From contig NZ_CP119802.1 of assembly GCF_029338355.1 (NCBI RefSeq), forward strand, positions 1,550,001-1,614,000: a stretch of DNA of 64,000 nucleotides, read 5' to 3'. The DNA is from Halosegnis marinus (GTDB lineage: Archaea > Halobacteriota > Halobacteria > Halobacteriales > Haloarculaceae). This document shows positions 8,011 through 16,472 of the stretch, in pieces (position 1 is the stretch's first letter; each line of letters opens with the position of its first letter). The translations under genes and the position numbers were made by a program. Under the pieces are notes generated by a model. It was not told the DNA's origin. It searched no databases and saw nothing but the letters and a program-made list of their open reading frames with translations.

Positions 8011-8445
8011 ATGGCTATCGCACAGTCCGTAGAACAGGCTATCGTATCGCGCGCGAGCGAGTGGGACGGCGTCACGACGGCGACCCGGCGCGGCGGCCGC
8101 GTCGAGTTCGTCTACGACGGCGAGGACATCGGCCACATCGACGACGACGGGTCGCTCGACCTGCCGTTGTCCATCCCCGTTCGCGAGGCGCTCGTCGCCG
8201 CCGGGCGCACGCACGCCCACCCCACCTACCCGAAGACCGGGTGGACGACGTTCGACATCCGCGGCCAGGACGACGTCGAGGAGGCCGTCCGCCTGCTCCG
8301 CCTCGCCTACGTCTACTACGTGTTGGAGGCGAGCAACGACGACGGGCGGGCGGCGCTGGCCGACTCGATAGCCCTCGACGCCGAGATGGCGGCGTTCGAC
8401 GCGAGCGACGACCTCCGCGAGGCGATGGCGGCCGTCGCCCGCTGA
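8011..8445 (+). CDS. DUF5519 ('luciferase domain') family protein, copy 1
   Basis: A 144-residue protein with the DUF5519 pattern: GGRVEFVYDGEDIGHIDDDG, LDLPLSIPVREALVAAG, then HPTYPKTGWTTFDI and LLRLAYVYY. The family name comes from a database label; no luciferase chemistry is implied. A second, diverged copy lies 65 bp downstream on the same strand. The shared core is G-x-EF ... GH-x-D-x-DG ... L(D/P) ... SGWTTF. Function unknown; there are no metal or nucleotide motifs. Confidence 0.7.
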   Translation: MAIAQSVEQAIVSRASEWDGVTTATRRGGRVEFVYDGEDIGHIDDDGSLDLPLSIPVREALVAAGRTHAHPTYPKTGWTTFDIRGQDDVEEAVRLLRLAYVYYVLEASNDDGRAALADSIALDAEMAAFDASDDLREAMAAVAR

Positions 8446-8510
8446 CTCCGCACGGCCCCGTGTTCGCGTCCGCCGACACGACGCGCGCACAGTTATTGCC
8501 TCACACGCCC

Positions 8511-8954
8511 ATGAGTACGGGCATGAGCCACGACACCGCCTCGCCGAGCCGCGCGTCCATCGACCGTGTGGTCGAGACCGTGGCCGCGCTCCCGGGCGTC
8601 GGGACCGCACCCCACCGCTTCGGCGGCACCGAGTTCACGCTGCGCGGCCGCGAACTCGGGCACGTCCACGCCGACGGCTACCTCGATATCAGCTACCCGC
8701 GCGCCGTCCGGGACGCCCTCGTCGCGGAGGGGTGGACCGGGCCGCACCACCTCTACCCCGACTCGGGGTGGACGACGTTCCACCTGACCGTCCCCGCGAA
8801 CGTCGCGCACGCCACGGCGCTCGTCACGCTGTCGTACCTGTGGCACGCCGCGGCGCTGTCGAAGCGCCACGCCGACGTGCCCGCGCCCGACACTGAGGGC
8901 GAACTCGCCCGCCTCGACGCGCCGGCGTCGGTGCGGCGGCTGTTCGCGCGCTGA
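8511..8954 (+). CDS. DUF5519 ('luciferase domain') family protein, copy 2
   Basis: A 147-residue paralogue of the preceding gene, and closer to the family consensus: GGTEFTLRGRELGHVHADGY, LDISYPRAVRDALVAEG, then HHLYPDSGWTTFHL and a final YLWHAAAL helix. Two starts are possible, ATG 8511 (MSTGMSH) or ATG 8523-8525. The pair probably arose by tandem duplication, with copy 1 more acidic. It is convergent with tsr3, with adjacent stops and no gap. Confidence 0.72.
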   Translation: MSTGMSHDTASPSRASIDRVVETVAALPGVGTAPHRFGGTEFTLRGRELGHVHADGYLDISYPRAVRDALVAEGWTGPHHLYPDSGWTTFHLTVPANVAHATALVTLSYLWHAAALSKRHADVPAPDTEGELARLDAPASVRRLFAR

Positions 8955-9452
8955 CTACTCCTCCGCGAGGTCGAGGTACTCCTGTTGGACCGCGACGACC
9001 TCCGCGGAGTCGGCACACCCCGCGTACCGCTCTAGAGGCTCGGCGTTGAGTTCGAGGAAGGTGTGGCCCCACCGGAACTTCGACATGAGTTCCGCCGCGA
9101 GCGACTCGTGGCCGAGGATGTACGCGCCCGCGGCGAACGCCTCCGCGGTGTTGAGCCGGAACGGCGTCCCGTGGCTCACGGGGTTGCCCGCGACGAGGAA
9201 GGGGAGCGCACGGTGGGGGCCGTCCAGCTTGAACGCCTCCGCCTCGGCCGTCTCCCACGAGCAGTCGAGCGCGACCAGCACGTCGTCGGGGTCGGCCGGC
9301 GACAGCGCCCGCTCCGCGTGGGGGTCGAGTACGACGCCCGAGGGCACGCTCCGGGGCGACCGATGGAGCGCCGCGAGGTCGAACCGCGCGAGCTTCCGGG
9401 CCGTGCACTTGTCGGGGTCGTCGTCCCCCTCGTAGCGGACGTGCAGTTCCAC
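8955..9452 (-). CDS. tsr3: rRNA aminocarboxypropyltransferase (Tsr3, DUF367)
   Basis: A 165-residue protein. The start [20 protein letters not shown] fits DUF367, then [14 protein letters not shown] gives the signature D-C-S-W motif, and [33 protein letters not shown] and [11 protein letters not shown] follow in family order. Tsr3 transfers an aminocarboxypropyl group from SAM to a hypermodified uridine of small-subunit rRNA, a late step in 40S/30S maturation. The fold is SPOUT-like. Its length is near the usual archaeal form. Confidence 0.9.
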   Translation of the reverse strand: MELHVRYEGDDDPDKCTARKLARFDLAALHRSPRSVPSGVVLDPHAERALSPADPDDVLVALDCSWETAEAEAFKLDGPHRALPFLVAGNPVSHGTPFRLNTAEAFAAGAYILGHESLAAELMSKFRWGHTFLELNAEPLERYAGCADSAEVVAVQQEYLDLAEE

Positions 9453-9522
9453 ACCGCCGCTCTGCCGCGCGCAGGTAAAAGGCGCTCGCCACGCTTTTCG
9501 GCGGCGCGCGCTACCTTCCCCT

Positions 9523-9849
9523 ATGGACCGAACGGGCGCCGTCCGCGCCTACTACGACGCGCTCGACGCCGGCGACTACGGGCGCCTGCGCGACCTGTTG
9601 GGCCCCGAGTTCAGACAGGAGCGGGGCGACCGCACCTTCGAGGGCCGCGAGGCGTTCGTCTCGTTCATGCGCGACGACCGGCCGGAGACGGACACGACAC
9701 ACGCCGTCGACGCCGTGTACGAGTCGGACGCGGGGGTCGTCGCGGAGGGGACGCTCCGCCGGGCCGACGGCTCCGTCTGGTTTCGGTTCGCCGACGCGTT
9801 CGCGTTCGAGGGGGAGGAAATCGCGGAACTGCGGACCTACACCCGCTAG
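9523..9849 (+). CDS. SnoaL/NTF2-like protein
   Basis: A 108-residue single-domain protein. [25 protein letters not shown] is the first helix pair of an NTF2-like cone, then [12 protein letters not shown], and the sheet strands [22 protein letters not shown] and EIAELRTY. Such proteins may be polyketide-cyclase-like enzymes or simple ligand-binding folds; the catalytic residues are not diagnostic. It stands alone, convergent with serS with touching stops. Confidence 0.75.
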   Translation: MDRTGAVRAYYDALDAGDYGRLRDLLGPEFRQERGDRTFEGREAFVSFMRDDRPETDTTHAVDAVYESDAGVVAEGTLRRADGSVWFRFADAFAFEGEEIAELRTYTR

Positions 9850-11226
9850 TCAGTCCTTCTTCCCGGCGCCGACGGCCGACTCGCCGACCGGCTCCGACCC
9901 CTCGATGCGGTCGGTGTTCATGTACTCGCGCAGGGGCTCGGGCACCGTCACGGTGCCGTCCTCGTTCTGGTAGTACTCCAGTATCGCGACCAGCACGCGC
10001 GGGACGGCGACGCCCGACCCGTTCAGCGTGTGGAGGTACTCCGCGGACTCGTGGCGCTCCGGGCGGAACTGGATGCCCGCGCGCCGGGCCTGGAAGTCGC
10101 GGAAGTTCGACACCGACGACACCTCCAGCCAGCGGCCGCCCTCTGCGGGGCCGTCCTCGTCGTCGTTGCCGGGGGCCCACACCTCGACGTCGTACTTCTT
10201 GGCCTGCGTGAACCCCATGTCGCCGGTACACATCTCCAGCACGCGGTAGGGAAGCCCGAGCGCGTCGAGCACCGAGGTGGCCTCCTCGACCAGCCCGTGG
10301 AACCGCTCGTCGCTCTCCTCCGGGCGGACGAAGTTGACGAGTTCCACCTTGTTGAACTGGTGGACGCGGACGATGCCCCGCGTCTCGGTGCCGTGTTCGC
10401 CCGCCTCGCGCCGGAAGTTCGGCGAGTACGCCTGATGCTTGAGCGGGAGGTCGTCGTCCAGCAGTATCTCGTCGCGGTACATGTTCGTCACCGGCACCTC
10501 CGCCGTCGGGAGCAGCCACAGGTCGTCGTCGTCGTACGGCTCGTCGTTGTCGCCGCCCAGCCGGTAGGCGTCCTCCACGAACTTCGGGAACTGGCCGGTG
10601 CCGCGCATCGACGCCGAGTTCACCGGAATCGGCGGGAACACGTCCGAATAGCCCTGCTCGCGGTGGGTTTCGAGGAAGAACTGGACGAGCGCGTGTTCGA
10701 GCATCGCGCCCTCGCCCTTCGCGAAGTAGAAGCCGCCGCCCGACACCTTCGCGCCGCGCTCGAAGTCGAGGACGTCGAGCTCCTCGCCGATGTCGTAGTG
10801 GGGGACCACCTCGTCGGGCAGCTCGCGGCGGTCGTCGAACCCCTCGCGACGGACCTCGACGTTGTCGCTCTCGTCGTCGCCGACCGGGGCGTCCTCGTCC
10901 GGGACGTTCGGGAGCGTCAGCAGGAGCCGTTCGAGTTCGGCCTCCAGTTCGTCGGCGCGGTCCTCCACCTCTTCGAGCTCGGCCTTCAACTCGCCCGAGC
11001 GTTCGATGGCGTCCTGGGCCTCCTCCTCCTTCCCCGCCTGTTTGAGCTCGCCGATGCGCGAGGAGATGCGGTTGCGCTCGCCGCGGAGGTCGTCGCCCTC
11101 CGACTTCAGCGCGCGCCACTCCTCGTCGACGTCGAGGAGCGCGTCGAGGTCCACGTCGACCCCCTTCGTGTCCAGCGCCCGACGCACCTCGTCGGGGTGC
11201 TCGCGGACGAACTGTCGCGATAGCAT
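9850..11226 (-). CDS. serS: Serine--tRNA ligase
   Basis: A 458-residue class II synthetase of the common (non-methanogen) type. The N-terminal arm MLSRQFVREHPDEVRRAL is followed by a long charged coiled coil (about residues 30-105) that grips the long variable arm of tRNA-Ser. Motif 2 lies around QAYSPNFRREAGEHGTETRG and motif 3 around LNGSGVAVPRVLVAILEYYQ. The start at 11224-11226 is chosen because the frame upstream is non-conserved. It charges tRNA-Ser, and also tRNA-Sec where present. Confidence 0.96.
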   Translation of the reverse strand: MLSRQFVREHPDEVRRALDTKGVDVDLDALLDVDEEWRALKSEGDDLRGERNRISSRIGELKQAGKEEEAQDAIERSGELKAELEEVEDRADELEAELERLLLTLPNVPDEDAPVGDDESDNVEVRREGFDDRRELPDEVVPHYDIGEELDVLDFERGAKVSGGGFYFAKGEGAMLEHALVQFFLETHREQGYSDVFPPIPVNSASMRGTGQFPKFVEDAYRLGGDNDEPYDDDDLWLLPTAEVPVTNMYRDEILLDDDLPLKHQAYSPNFRREAGEHGTETRGIVRVHQFNKVELVNFVRPEESDERFHGLVEEATSVLDALGLPYRVLEMCTGDMGFTQAKKYDVEVWAPGNDDEDGPAEGGRWLEVSSVSNFRDFQARRAGIQFRPERHESAEYLHTLNGSGVAVPRVLVAILEYYQNEDGTVTVPEPLREYMNTDRIEGSEPVGESAVGAGKKD

Positions 11227-11334
11227 TGTCCGTCCTTTTCGGGTTCGGGGCAAAGGGGTGTCGGTGGCGTGCGACCCCGTGCCGGGTGGAAACCGACCAC
11301 CGGCTTCATTAGCCGGGTCCACCAGGGGACGCGC

Positions 11335-12243
11335 ATGGCTATCGGCGACCTCTACGAAGTCGATTACCCCTCCGTGTCGGACGTGTACTACCTCGACACG
11401 GGGATGTACGACGCCGAGGCGTACGGCGCGCTGTACATCGTCGACGCGCCCGAACCGGCCGTCATCGACACGGGGATGGGGACGCACGTGGACAACACCG
11501 TCGCCGCGCTCGACACCCTCGGTATCGACGCGCCGACCTACATCGTGCCGACGCACGTCCACCTCGACCACGCGGGCGGGGCGGGCTACCTCGCGGCCGA
11601 GTACCCCGACGCGACCGTCGTCTGTCCCGACCTCGGCGTCCGCCACCTCGTCGACCCCTCGCGGCTGTGGGCGGGGACGAAAGCGGCGGTCGGCAAGCAG
11701 ATAGAGTTCTACCGCGAGCCGAAACCGATACCCGAGGAACGCATCCGGTCGGTGTCGGGCGGCGACGAACTCGACCTCGGCGACCGCGCGTTGGACGTGT
11801 ACGACGCTCCCGGTCACGCGCCCCACCAGGCCGTGTTCCACAGCCCCGACGACGACGCGACGTTCGTGGCCGACGCGGCGGGCATCTGGGCCGAGTCGGC
11901 GAAGGCGGTGCGACCGACCTCGCCGCCGTCGAACTTCGACCTCGAACGGTGTCTCGCCGACGTGCAGACGCTCCGCGACCTCGACCCCGCCGTCCTCATG
12001 TACGCCCACTACGGGCCGACCGCGACGGGGAACAAGCTCGACCGCTACGAGCGCGTGCTGACCGACTGGGTCCGGCTGGTCGAGGCGACCCGCGAGGAGT
12101 ACGAGGACGACGACGCGGTCGTCGAGGCGGTCGCCTCCGAGGTGGAGGTCGTCGAGCCGTGGTCCGAGCGGAAGGTGTACGAGGAGGCCGCGATGAACGT
12201 CCGCGGCGTCCTCCGCTACCTCGACGAGCGGGGAGACGAGTGA
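11335..12243 (+). CDS. MBL-fold metallo-hydrolase (larger type)
   Basis: A 302-residue metallo-beta-lactamase-fold protein. The metal motif is PTHVHLDHAGG (His74, His76, Asp78, His79), with later ligands in APGHAPHQAVF, FVADAAG and YAHYGP. About 80 C-terminal residues (LTDWVRLVEATREEYEDDD...) extend beyond the catalytic domain as an acidic helical region. The start at ATG 11335 is supported by a conserved-looking first strand. The substrate is unknown. Confidence 0.83.
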   Translation: MAIGDLYEVDYPSVSDVYYLDTGMYDAEAYGALYIVDAPEPAVIDTGMGTHVDNTVAALDTLGIDAPTYIVPTHVHLDHAGGAGYLAAEYPDATVVCPDLGVRHLVDPSRLWAGTKAAVGKQIEFYREPKPIPEERIRSVSGGDELDLGDRALDVYDAPGHAPHQAVFHSPDDDATFVADAAGIWAESAKAVRPTSPPSNFDLERCLADVQTLRDLDPAVLMYAHYGPTATGNKLDRYERVLTDWVRLVEATREEYEDDDAVVEAVASEVEVVEPWSERKVYEEAAMNVRGVLRYLDERGDE

Positions 12244-12372
12244 TCGTGGACACTCGTACGGGAATCGAGCGTCTCAGTCGCGAACCGTTGGCCGATGTTG
12301 CCGAACATTCGCGTCGGAATACGGGAGCTTATCAATAGGGCCGCCGAAGCCGGCACCGATGGAGGGTCATTG

Positions 12373-14280
12373 ATGGCCGGCGGGCCGGACTTGCTTATCC
12401 CGACGGTCGCGGCGATCATCGGCCTCGGCGTCGGCGCACAGATACTGTCGGACCGCTTCGAGGTCCCGAGTATCATCTTCCTCATCGGCGCGGGCATCGC
12501 GCTCGGGCCGGAGGGGCTGGGCGTCGTCACGCGGAACTCCTTCGGCGACGCGCTCCCGGCCATCGTCGGGCTGTCGGTCGCCATCATCGTCTTCGAGGGG
12601 GCGTTCCACCTCCGGGCGTCGAAACTGCGGGAAGCGCCCGCGGACAACGTCCGACTCGTCACCGTCGGGGCGCTCATCGCGCTGGTCGCCACCGCCGTGG
12701 TGACGAAGTTCGCCTTCGACGCGCCGTGGGACATCTCGTTTCTCATCGGGGCGCTGCTCGTCGCCACCGGGCCGACGGTCATCGCGCCCATCCTCGAAGT
12801 GGTTCCCGTCCGGGACCGCGTCGAGGCCGCGCTGGAGACGGAGGGTATCGTCAACGACGTGACGGCGGCCATCATCGCCGTCGTCGTCTTCGAGATAATC
12901 ACGGCCGGCGACGCCGCGCCGAACCAGTTCCTCGTGCTGTTCGCGGAACGGCTCGGTACTGGGCTGCTCGTCGGCCTCGTCGTCGCCGTCGTCGTCTGGT
13001 ATCTGCTCCGGTACGTGGACCTCTCGCCGGGCAACGCGCCACAGAACGCCCGCCTGCTCGTACTCGCGGGCGCGCTGGTCGCGTACGCCGGCGCGGACTA
13101 CCTGTTCGCCGAGGCGGGCGTCGCCGCCGTCGCGACGGCCGGCATCATCCTCGGCAACCTCGACGTCCCCTACGAGGAGGAGATATCGGCGTTCAAGGGC
13201 GACGTGACGCTCGTCGTCCTCTCGTTCGTGTTCATCGCGCTCGCGGCGCTGCTGGAGTTCGAGGACCTGCTCGCGCTCGGCTGGGGCGGCGTCGTCGTCG
13301 TCCTCGCGGTCGCGCTCCTCATCCGGCCGACGGTCGTCTTCCTCTCGACGGTGGGCGACCGCTTCACCCGCGGCGAGAAGCTGTTCATGAGCTTCGTCGG
13401 GCCGCGCGGTATCATCCCCGCGTCCGTGGCGACGCTGTTCGCCGTGGAGCTTCAGAGCCGGGCGGAGGAGCTCCGGGCGGCGGGCGAGACGATGCAGGCG
13501 GCGCAGTTGCAGTCGAGCGCGACCCTGCTCGTCGGGGTCGTGTTCCTCGTTATCCTCGCGACGGTCGTGTTCGAGGGCGGCCTCGCGCGGTACATCGCTG
13601 AGTACCTCGACGTGATTCCAATGCGTGTACTCGTCATCGGGGGCGGACAGGTGGGCCGGGCGCTCGCCGAACGCCTCGAAGACCGGGGAGAGAACGTCGT
13701 CATCATCGAAGTCGACGAAACGAAGGTGGAGGCGGCCCGCAACGAGGGCCACACCGTCCACATCGGGGACGGGACGGACACGGACGTGTTACAGGCCGCG
13801 GGGGCGGGCAACGCCCGTATCGTCGCGGCCGCCACCGGCGACGACGACGCGAACCTGCTCGTCGCCCAGCTCGCGTCCTCGAAGTTCGACGTCGAGACGA
13901 TCATCGCCCGCGCGAACAACCCCGACAACGTGGACGCGTTCGAGGACCTCGGCGTGCGGACCATCTCGTCGGCGCTCGCGACGGCGCAGGCGCTCGACAA
14001 CGCCATCGAACGGCCCGCCCTCGCCAACTGGATGGGCGAACTCGGGCGGAGCGGCGACGTCCAGGAGATAGAGGTCACGAGCGAGGAACTCGTCGGGCGG
14101 ACGGTCCGCGACGTCGGGCCGGAGCTGCCGCCGGCGACGCTCATCGCGCTCGTCTCTCGCAACGGCGAGACGACGGTACCCGAGGCGGACTACACGCTGG
14201 AGAAGGGTGACCGCATCACGCTCATCGGCCAGCGCGAGTCCGTCCGCGAAGCCATGTCCTACTGCAACCCGGACTCGTAA
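12373..14280 (+). CDS. Monovalent cation:proton antiporter (NhaP/CPA1) with C-terminal TrkA domains
   Basis: A 635-residue membrane protein with about 12-13 hydrophobic helices up to residue 415, including ALLVATGPTVIAPILEVV and EGIVNDVTAAIIAVVVFE, which carry the acidic residues of CPA antiporters. A cytosolic TrkA-N Rossmann domain starts at residue 417 (MRVLVIGGGQVGRAL, GxGxxG). TrkA-C follows from about 560 (EIEVTSEELVGRTVRD). It should exchange Na+ (or K+) for H+, with gating by nucleotide binding. ATG 12373 is preferred over ATG 12295 because the extra 26 residues are not hydrophobic and a CTTATCAA box lies at about 12325-12335. Confidence 0.88.
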   Translation: MAGGPDLLIPTVAAIIGLGVGAQILSDRFEVPSIIFLIGAGIALGPEGLGVVTRNSFGDALPAIVGLSVAIIVFEGAFHLRASKLREAPADNVRLVTVGALIALVATAVVTKFAFDAPWDISFLIGALLVATGPTVIAPILEVVPVRDRVEAALETEGIVNDVTAAIIAVVVFEIITAGDAAPNQFLVLFAERLGTGLLVGLVVAVVVWYLLRYVDLSPGNAPQNARLLVLAGALVAYAGADYLFAEAGVAAVATAGIILGNLDVPYEEEISAFKGDVTLVVLSFVFIALAALLEFEDLLALGWGGVVVVLAVALLIRPTVVFLSTVGDRFTRGEKLFMSFVGPRGIIPASVATLFAVELQSRAEELRAAGETMQAAQLQSSATLLVGVVFLVILATVVFEGGLARYIAEYLDVIPMRVLVIGGGQVGRALAERLEDRGENVVIIEVDETKVEAARNEGHTVHIGDGTDTDVLQAAGAGNARIVAAATGDDDANLLVAQLASSKFDVETIIARANNPDNVDAFEDLGVRTISSALATAQALDNAIERPALANWMGELGRSGDVQEIEVTSEELVGRTVRDVGPELPPATLIALVSRNGETTVPEADYTLEKGDRITLIGQRESVREAMSYCNPDS

Positions 14281-14709
14281 TCAGGCGTCGTCCGCGTTCC
14301 CCCACGCGGTCTCGCCCTCGCCGCCGCCCGTCTTGTAGACGCCGCGCGCCTCGGCGACCTGTGCTCCCTCGCCGTCCGTGACGGTCACGTCCGCGACGGC
14401 GACGCTGTCGCCGAACCGCACCACCTCGGCCTCGGCCTCGATGCGGTCGCCGTTCGACGGCGCGAGGTAGTCCATGCGCATATCGACCGTCGGCGTCGGC
14501 TTCATCGCCACCGACATCACCGCCGCCCCGCCGACGCTGTCCGCGAGCGTGTAGGGGACGCCGCCGTGGGCGACGACCCGGTCGGGCGTCGAGGAGTGTT
14601 CCGCGCCGAGTTCGATGTAGCCGGCGGCCTCCCCGTCGGCCGCGGCGGTCATCTCGATCCCGACGTGCTCGGCGAAGGGCATCGCGTCGAATATCTCCCG
14701 CAGGTCCAT
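14281..14709 (-). CDS. PaaI-family hotdog thioesterase
   Basis: A 142-residue single hotdog domain. It has FAEHVGIEMTAAADGEAAGYIELG, then VVAHGGVPYTLADSVGGAA, the PaaI catalytic HGG...D loop, and MRMDYLAPSNGDRIEAEAEVVRFG as the core strands. It hydrolyses acyl-CoA esters, probably aryl- or medium-chain acyl-CoA. A thiolase lies about 0.5 kb away on the same strand, but a joint role in fatty-acid degradation is inference. Its stop abuts that of the antiporter gene. Confidence 0.85.
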   Translation of the reverse strand: MDLREIFDAMPFAEHVGIEMTAAADGEAAGYIELGAEHSSTPDRVVAHGGVPYTLADSVGGAAVMSVAMKPTPTVDMRMDYLAPSNGDRIEAEAEVVRFGDSVAVADVTVTDGEGAQVAEARGVYKTGGGEGETAWGNADDA

Positions 14710-14788
14710 ACCCCTGCCAGGCGCTCCGTCGAGTCAAGGTTTCGATAGCGGCGAGCGGTTTCATGTCGGCCGGGGCCCAAGCGGACGC

Positions 14789-15154
14789 ATGGTCGAAACG
14801 ACGACGCTCGCGGTCGGCGGCGCGGCGCTCGCGGTCCTGCTCGTGCTCGTGGCGGTCCTGCTCCGGCTCCGCGGCGGGGACGGGAAGTACGACGACGCCG
14901 AGGCGCAGGCCGCCCACGAGCGCGCACGGGAGCGCGACGCCGCCGAGGCCGCCCCGGTGGGAACCGAGACGACCGCCGTGGTGCTCGAACTCGTGGACGG
15001 GGGCGAGACGGCCCGCGTCTCGGTGAACGGGCTGTACACGTTCGTCCACGACGTGCCGGACGACGTGGCGGAGAACGACACGGTCCGGCTGAAGGTGACG
15101 AACCACAGCCCCGACGGCAACGCCGCGCAGGCGACGTATCTGGGGCGGGCGTAG
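14789..15154 (+). CDS. Membrane-anchored TRAM-domain protein
   Basis: A 121-residue protein. Residues 7-26 form one strong transmembrane helix (a run of Val/Ala/Leu), followed by a charged linker (RGGDGKYDDAEAQAAHERARERD). The last 60 residues look like a TRAM beta-barrel: TAVVLELVDGGETARVSVNG, YTFVHDVPDDVAENDTVRLK, then NAAQATYL. TRAM domains bind RNA. The predicted topology puts it on the inner face of the membrane. The combination is unusual but recurs in haloarchaea. Function unknown. Confidence 0.7.
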   Translation: MVETTTLAVGGAALAVLLVLVAVLLRLRGGDGKYDDAEAQAAHERARERDAAEAAPVGTETTAVVLELVDGGETARVSVNGLYTFVHDVPDDVAENDTVRLKVTNHSPDGNAAQATYLGRA

Positions 15155-15181
15155 TCGAAAGAAGTCGAGGCGGCGACGCCT

Positions 15182-16321
15182 TCAGTTCGGCAGCGAGAAC
15201 TCGATAGCCGCGCCCTGCCCGAAGCCGACACACTCCGTGGCGAGGCCCTTCTCGGCGCCGCGCTTGTGCATCTCGTGGATGAGCGTGACCGGGAGGCGCG
15301 CGCCGGAGGCGCCGAGCGGGTGGCCCAGCGCGATGGCGCCGCCGTTCACGTTGTAGATGTCCTCGTCGAAGCCGAGTTCCTGCCGGCAGTACTCGCACTG
15401 GGAGGCGAACGCCTCGTTGAGTTCGACGAGGTCGTAGTCGTCGGCCGTGGTGCCCGAGCGCTCGAACAGCTGTTCGCAGGCGGGAATCGGACCGATGCCC
15501 ATGACCTCGGGCTCGACGCCGGCGACGGCGTTGTTGCCGACCTCCGCGAGGACCTCGAGGTCGTGTTCCTCCGCGAACGCGCGGGAGGTGACCATCGTGC
15601 CGGCCGCGCCGTCCGTGATCTGGGAGGCGTTACCGGGGGTGACCGTCCCGTCGGCCTTGAACACGGTCGGGAGCTCCGCCATCTTGTCGCGGTCGATGTC
15701 GTGGCGGATGCCCTCGTCCGAGTCCACCGTCCCGTCGGGGGTGTCGATGGGGACGATCTCGTCGTCGAAGCGGCCGGACTCCGTCGCCTCGCTGGCGCGG
15801 ACGTGGCTCCGGTACGCGAAGTCGTCCTGCGTCTCGCGGGAGACGTCGTAGCGGTCCGCGACCTCCTCGGCGGTCATCCCCATCGAGAGGGCCGCGAGGT
15901 TGTAGTCCTCGTTCATGCGCGGGTGGATCTCGTTGTTCGCGTCCATCTTGACGCGGGACATCGACTCGACGCCGCCGGCGATGATGCAGTCGCGCTGGCC
16001 CGCGCGGATGGCGTCCGACGCGGAGATGATGGTCTGGGCGGAGGAGGCACACCAGCGGTTGACCGTCGTCGCGGGGACGGACTCGCCGAGGTCCGAGAGC
16101 AGCGCGATGACGCGCGCCATGTTGTTCCCCTGCTCCGAGCGCTGCTGGGCACAGCCCCACATCAGGTCGTCCACGTCCTCGCCGGAGATGCCCGTCTCCG
16201 CGAGCATCTCGTCGACGAGCGCGATGGAGAGGTCCTCGGGTCGGACGTCGGCGAACGCGCCGTCCTCCTTCCCGAACGGTGTCCGCACGGCCTGCACGAT
16301 AACCGGGTCGCTGTCGCTCAT
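15182..16321 (-). CDS. Acetyl-CoA C-acyltransferase (thiolase)
   Basis: A 379-residue thiolase. The start MSDSDPVIVQAVRTPFGKEDG is the usual first strand. The nucleophilic Cys is in TTVNRWCASSAQTI (about residue 90), the active His in GGAIALGHPLGASGAR, and the second Cys in ATECVGFGQGAA near the C-terminus. It cleaves 3-ketoacyl-CoA, or condenses acetyl-CoA. The start at 16319-16321 is chosen over an upstream GTG because a promoter palindrome with TATA-like sequence sits 27-37 nt upstream. The direction of catalysis is not decidable. Confidence 0.93.
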   Translation of the reverse strand: MSDSDPVIVQAVRTPFGKEDGAFADVRPEDLSIALVDEMLAETGISGEDVDDLMWGCAQQRSEQGNNMARVIALLSDLGESVPATTVNRWCASSAQTIISASDAIRAGQRDCIIAGGVESMSRVKMDANNEIHPRMNEDYNLAALSMGMTAEEVADRYDVSRETQDDFAYRSHVRASEATESGRFDDEIVPIDTPDGTVDSDEGIRHDIDRDKMAELPTVFKADGTVTPGNASQITDGAAGTMVTSRAFAEEHDLEVLAEVGNNAVAGVEPEVMGIGPIPACEQLFERSGTTADDYDLVELNEAFASQCEYCRQELGFDEDIYNVNGGAIALGHPLGASGARLPVTLIHEMHKRGAEKGLATECVGFGQGAAIEFSLPN

Positions 16322-16346
16322 ACACCCGTCCTTTCGGTTCCTCCGT

Positions 16347-16358
16347 GGTAAACTTACC
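16347..16358. promoter_or_regulatory. GGTAA-AC-TTACC palindrome at the thiolase promoter
   Basis: A 12-bp inverted repeat with 5-bp arms, centred about 32 nt before the thiolase start. It overlaps the position of the TATA box on the minus strand (AAGTTTACC). It may be a repressor site or an AT-rich core promoter with chance symmetry. Confidence 0.4.
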
Positions 16359-16439
16359 TCGTCGTGGCGGCAACACTCGTAAACCGATAGGGGGTTTCCG
16401 CTTACCAACGATAACTCCCGGGGGCCCCGCGGACGACGC

Positions 16440-16446
16440 GCTTATC
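16440..16446 (+). promoter_or_regulatory. TATA-like box of the AAA ATPase gene
   Basis: GCTTATC about 30 nt before ATG 16473. Confidence 0.45.
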
Positions 16447-16472
16447 ACTCGCCCGGCCCTGACCTCCGTGAG

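Noticed and set aside
8011-8954. Luciferase activity for the DUF5519 genes
   Set aside because: Only the database label suggests this. No flavin or luciferin-binding motif is present, so I kept the neutral family name.
12295-12372. Longer N-terminus of the antiporter
   Set aside because: The 26 extra residues are not conserved-looking or hydrophobic, and the likely promoter element lies within them.
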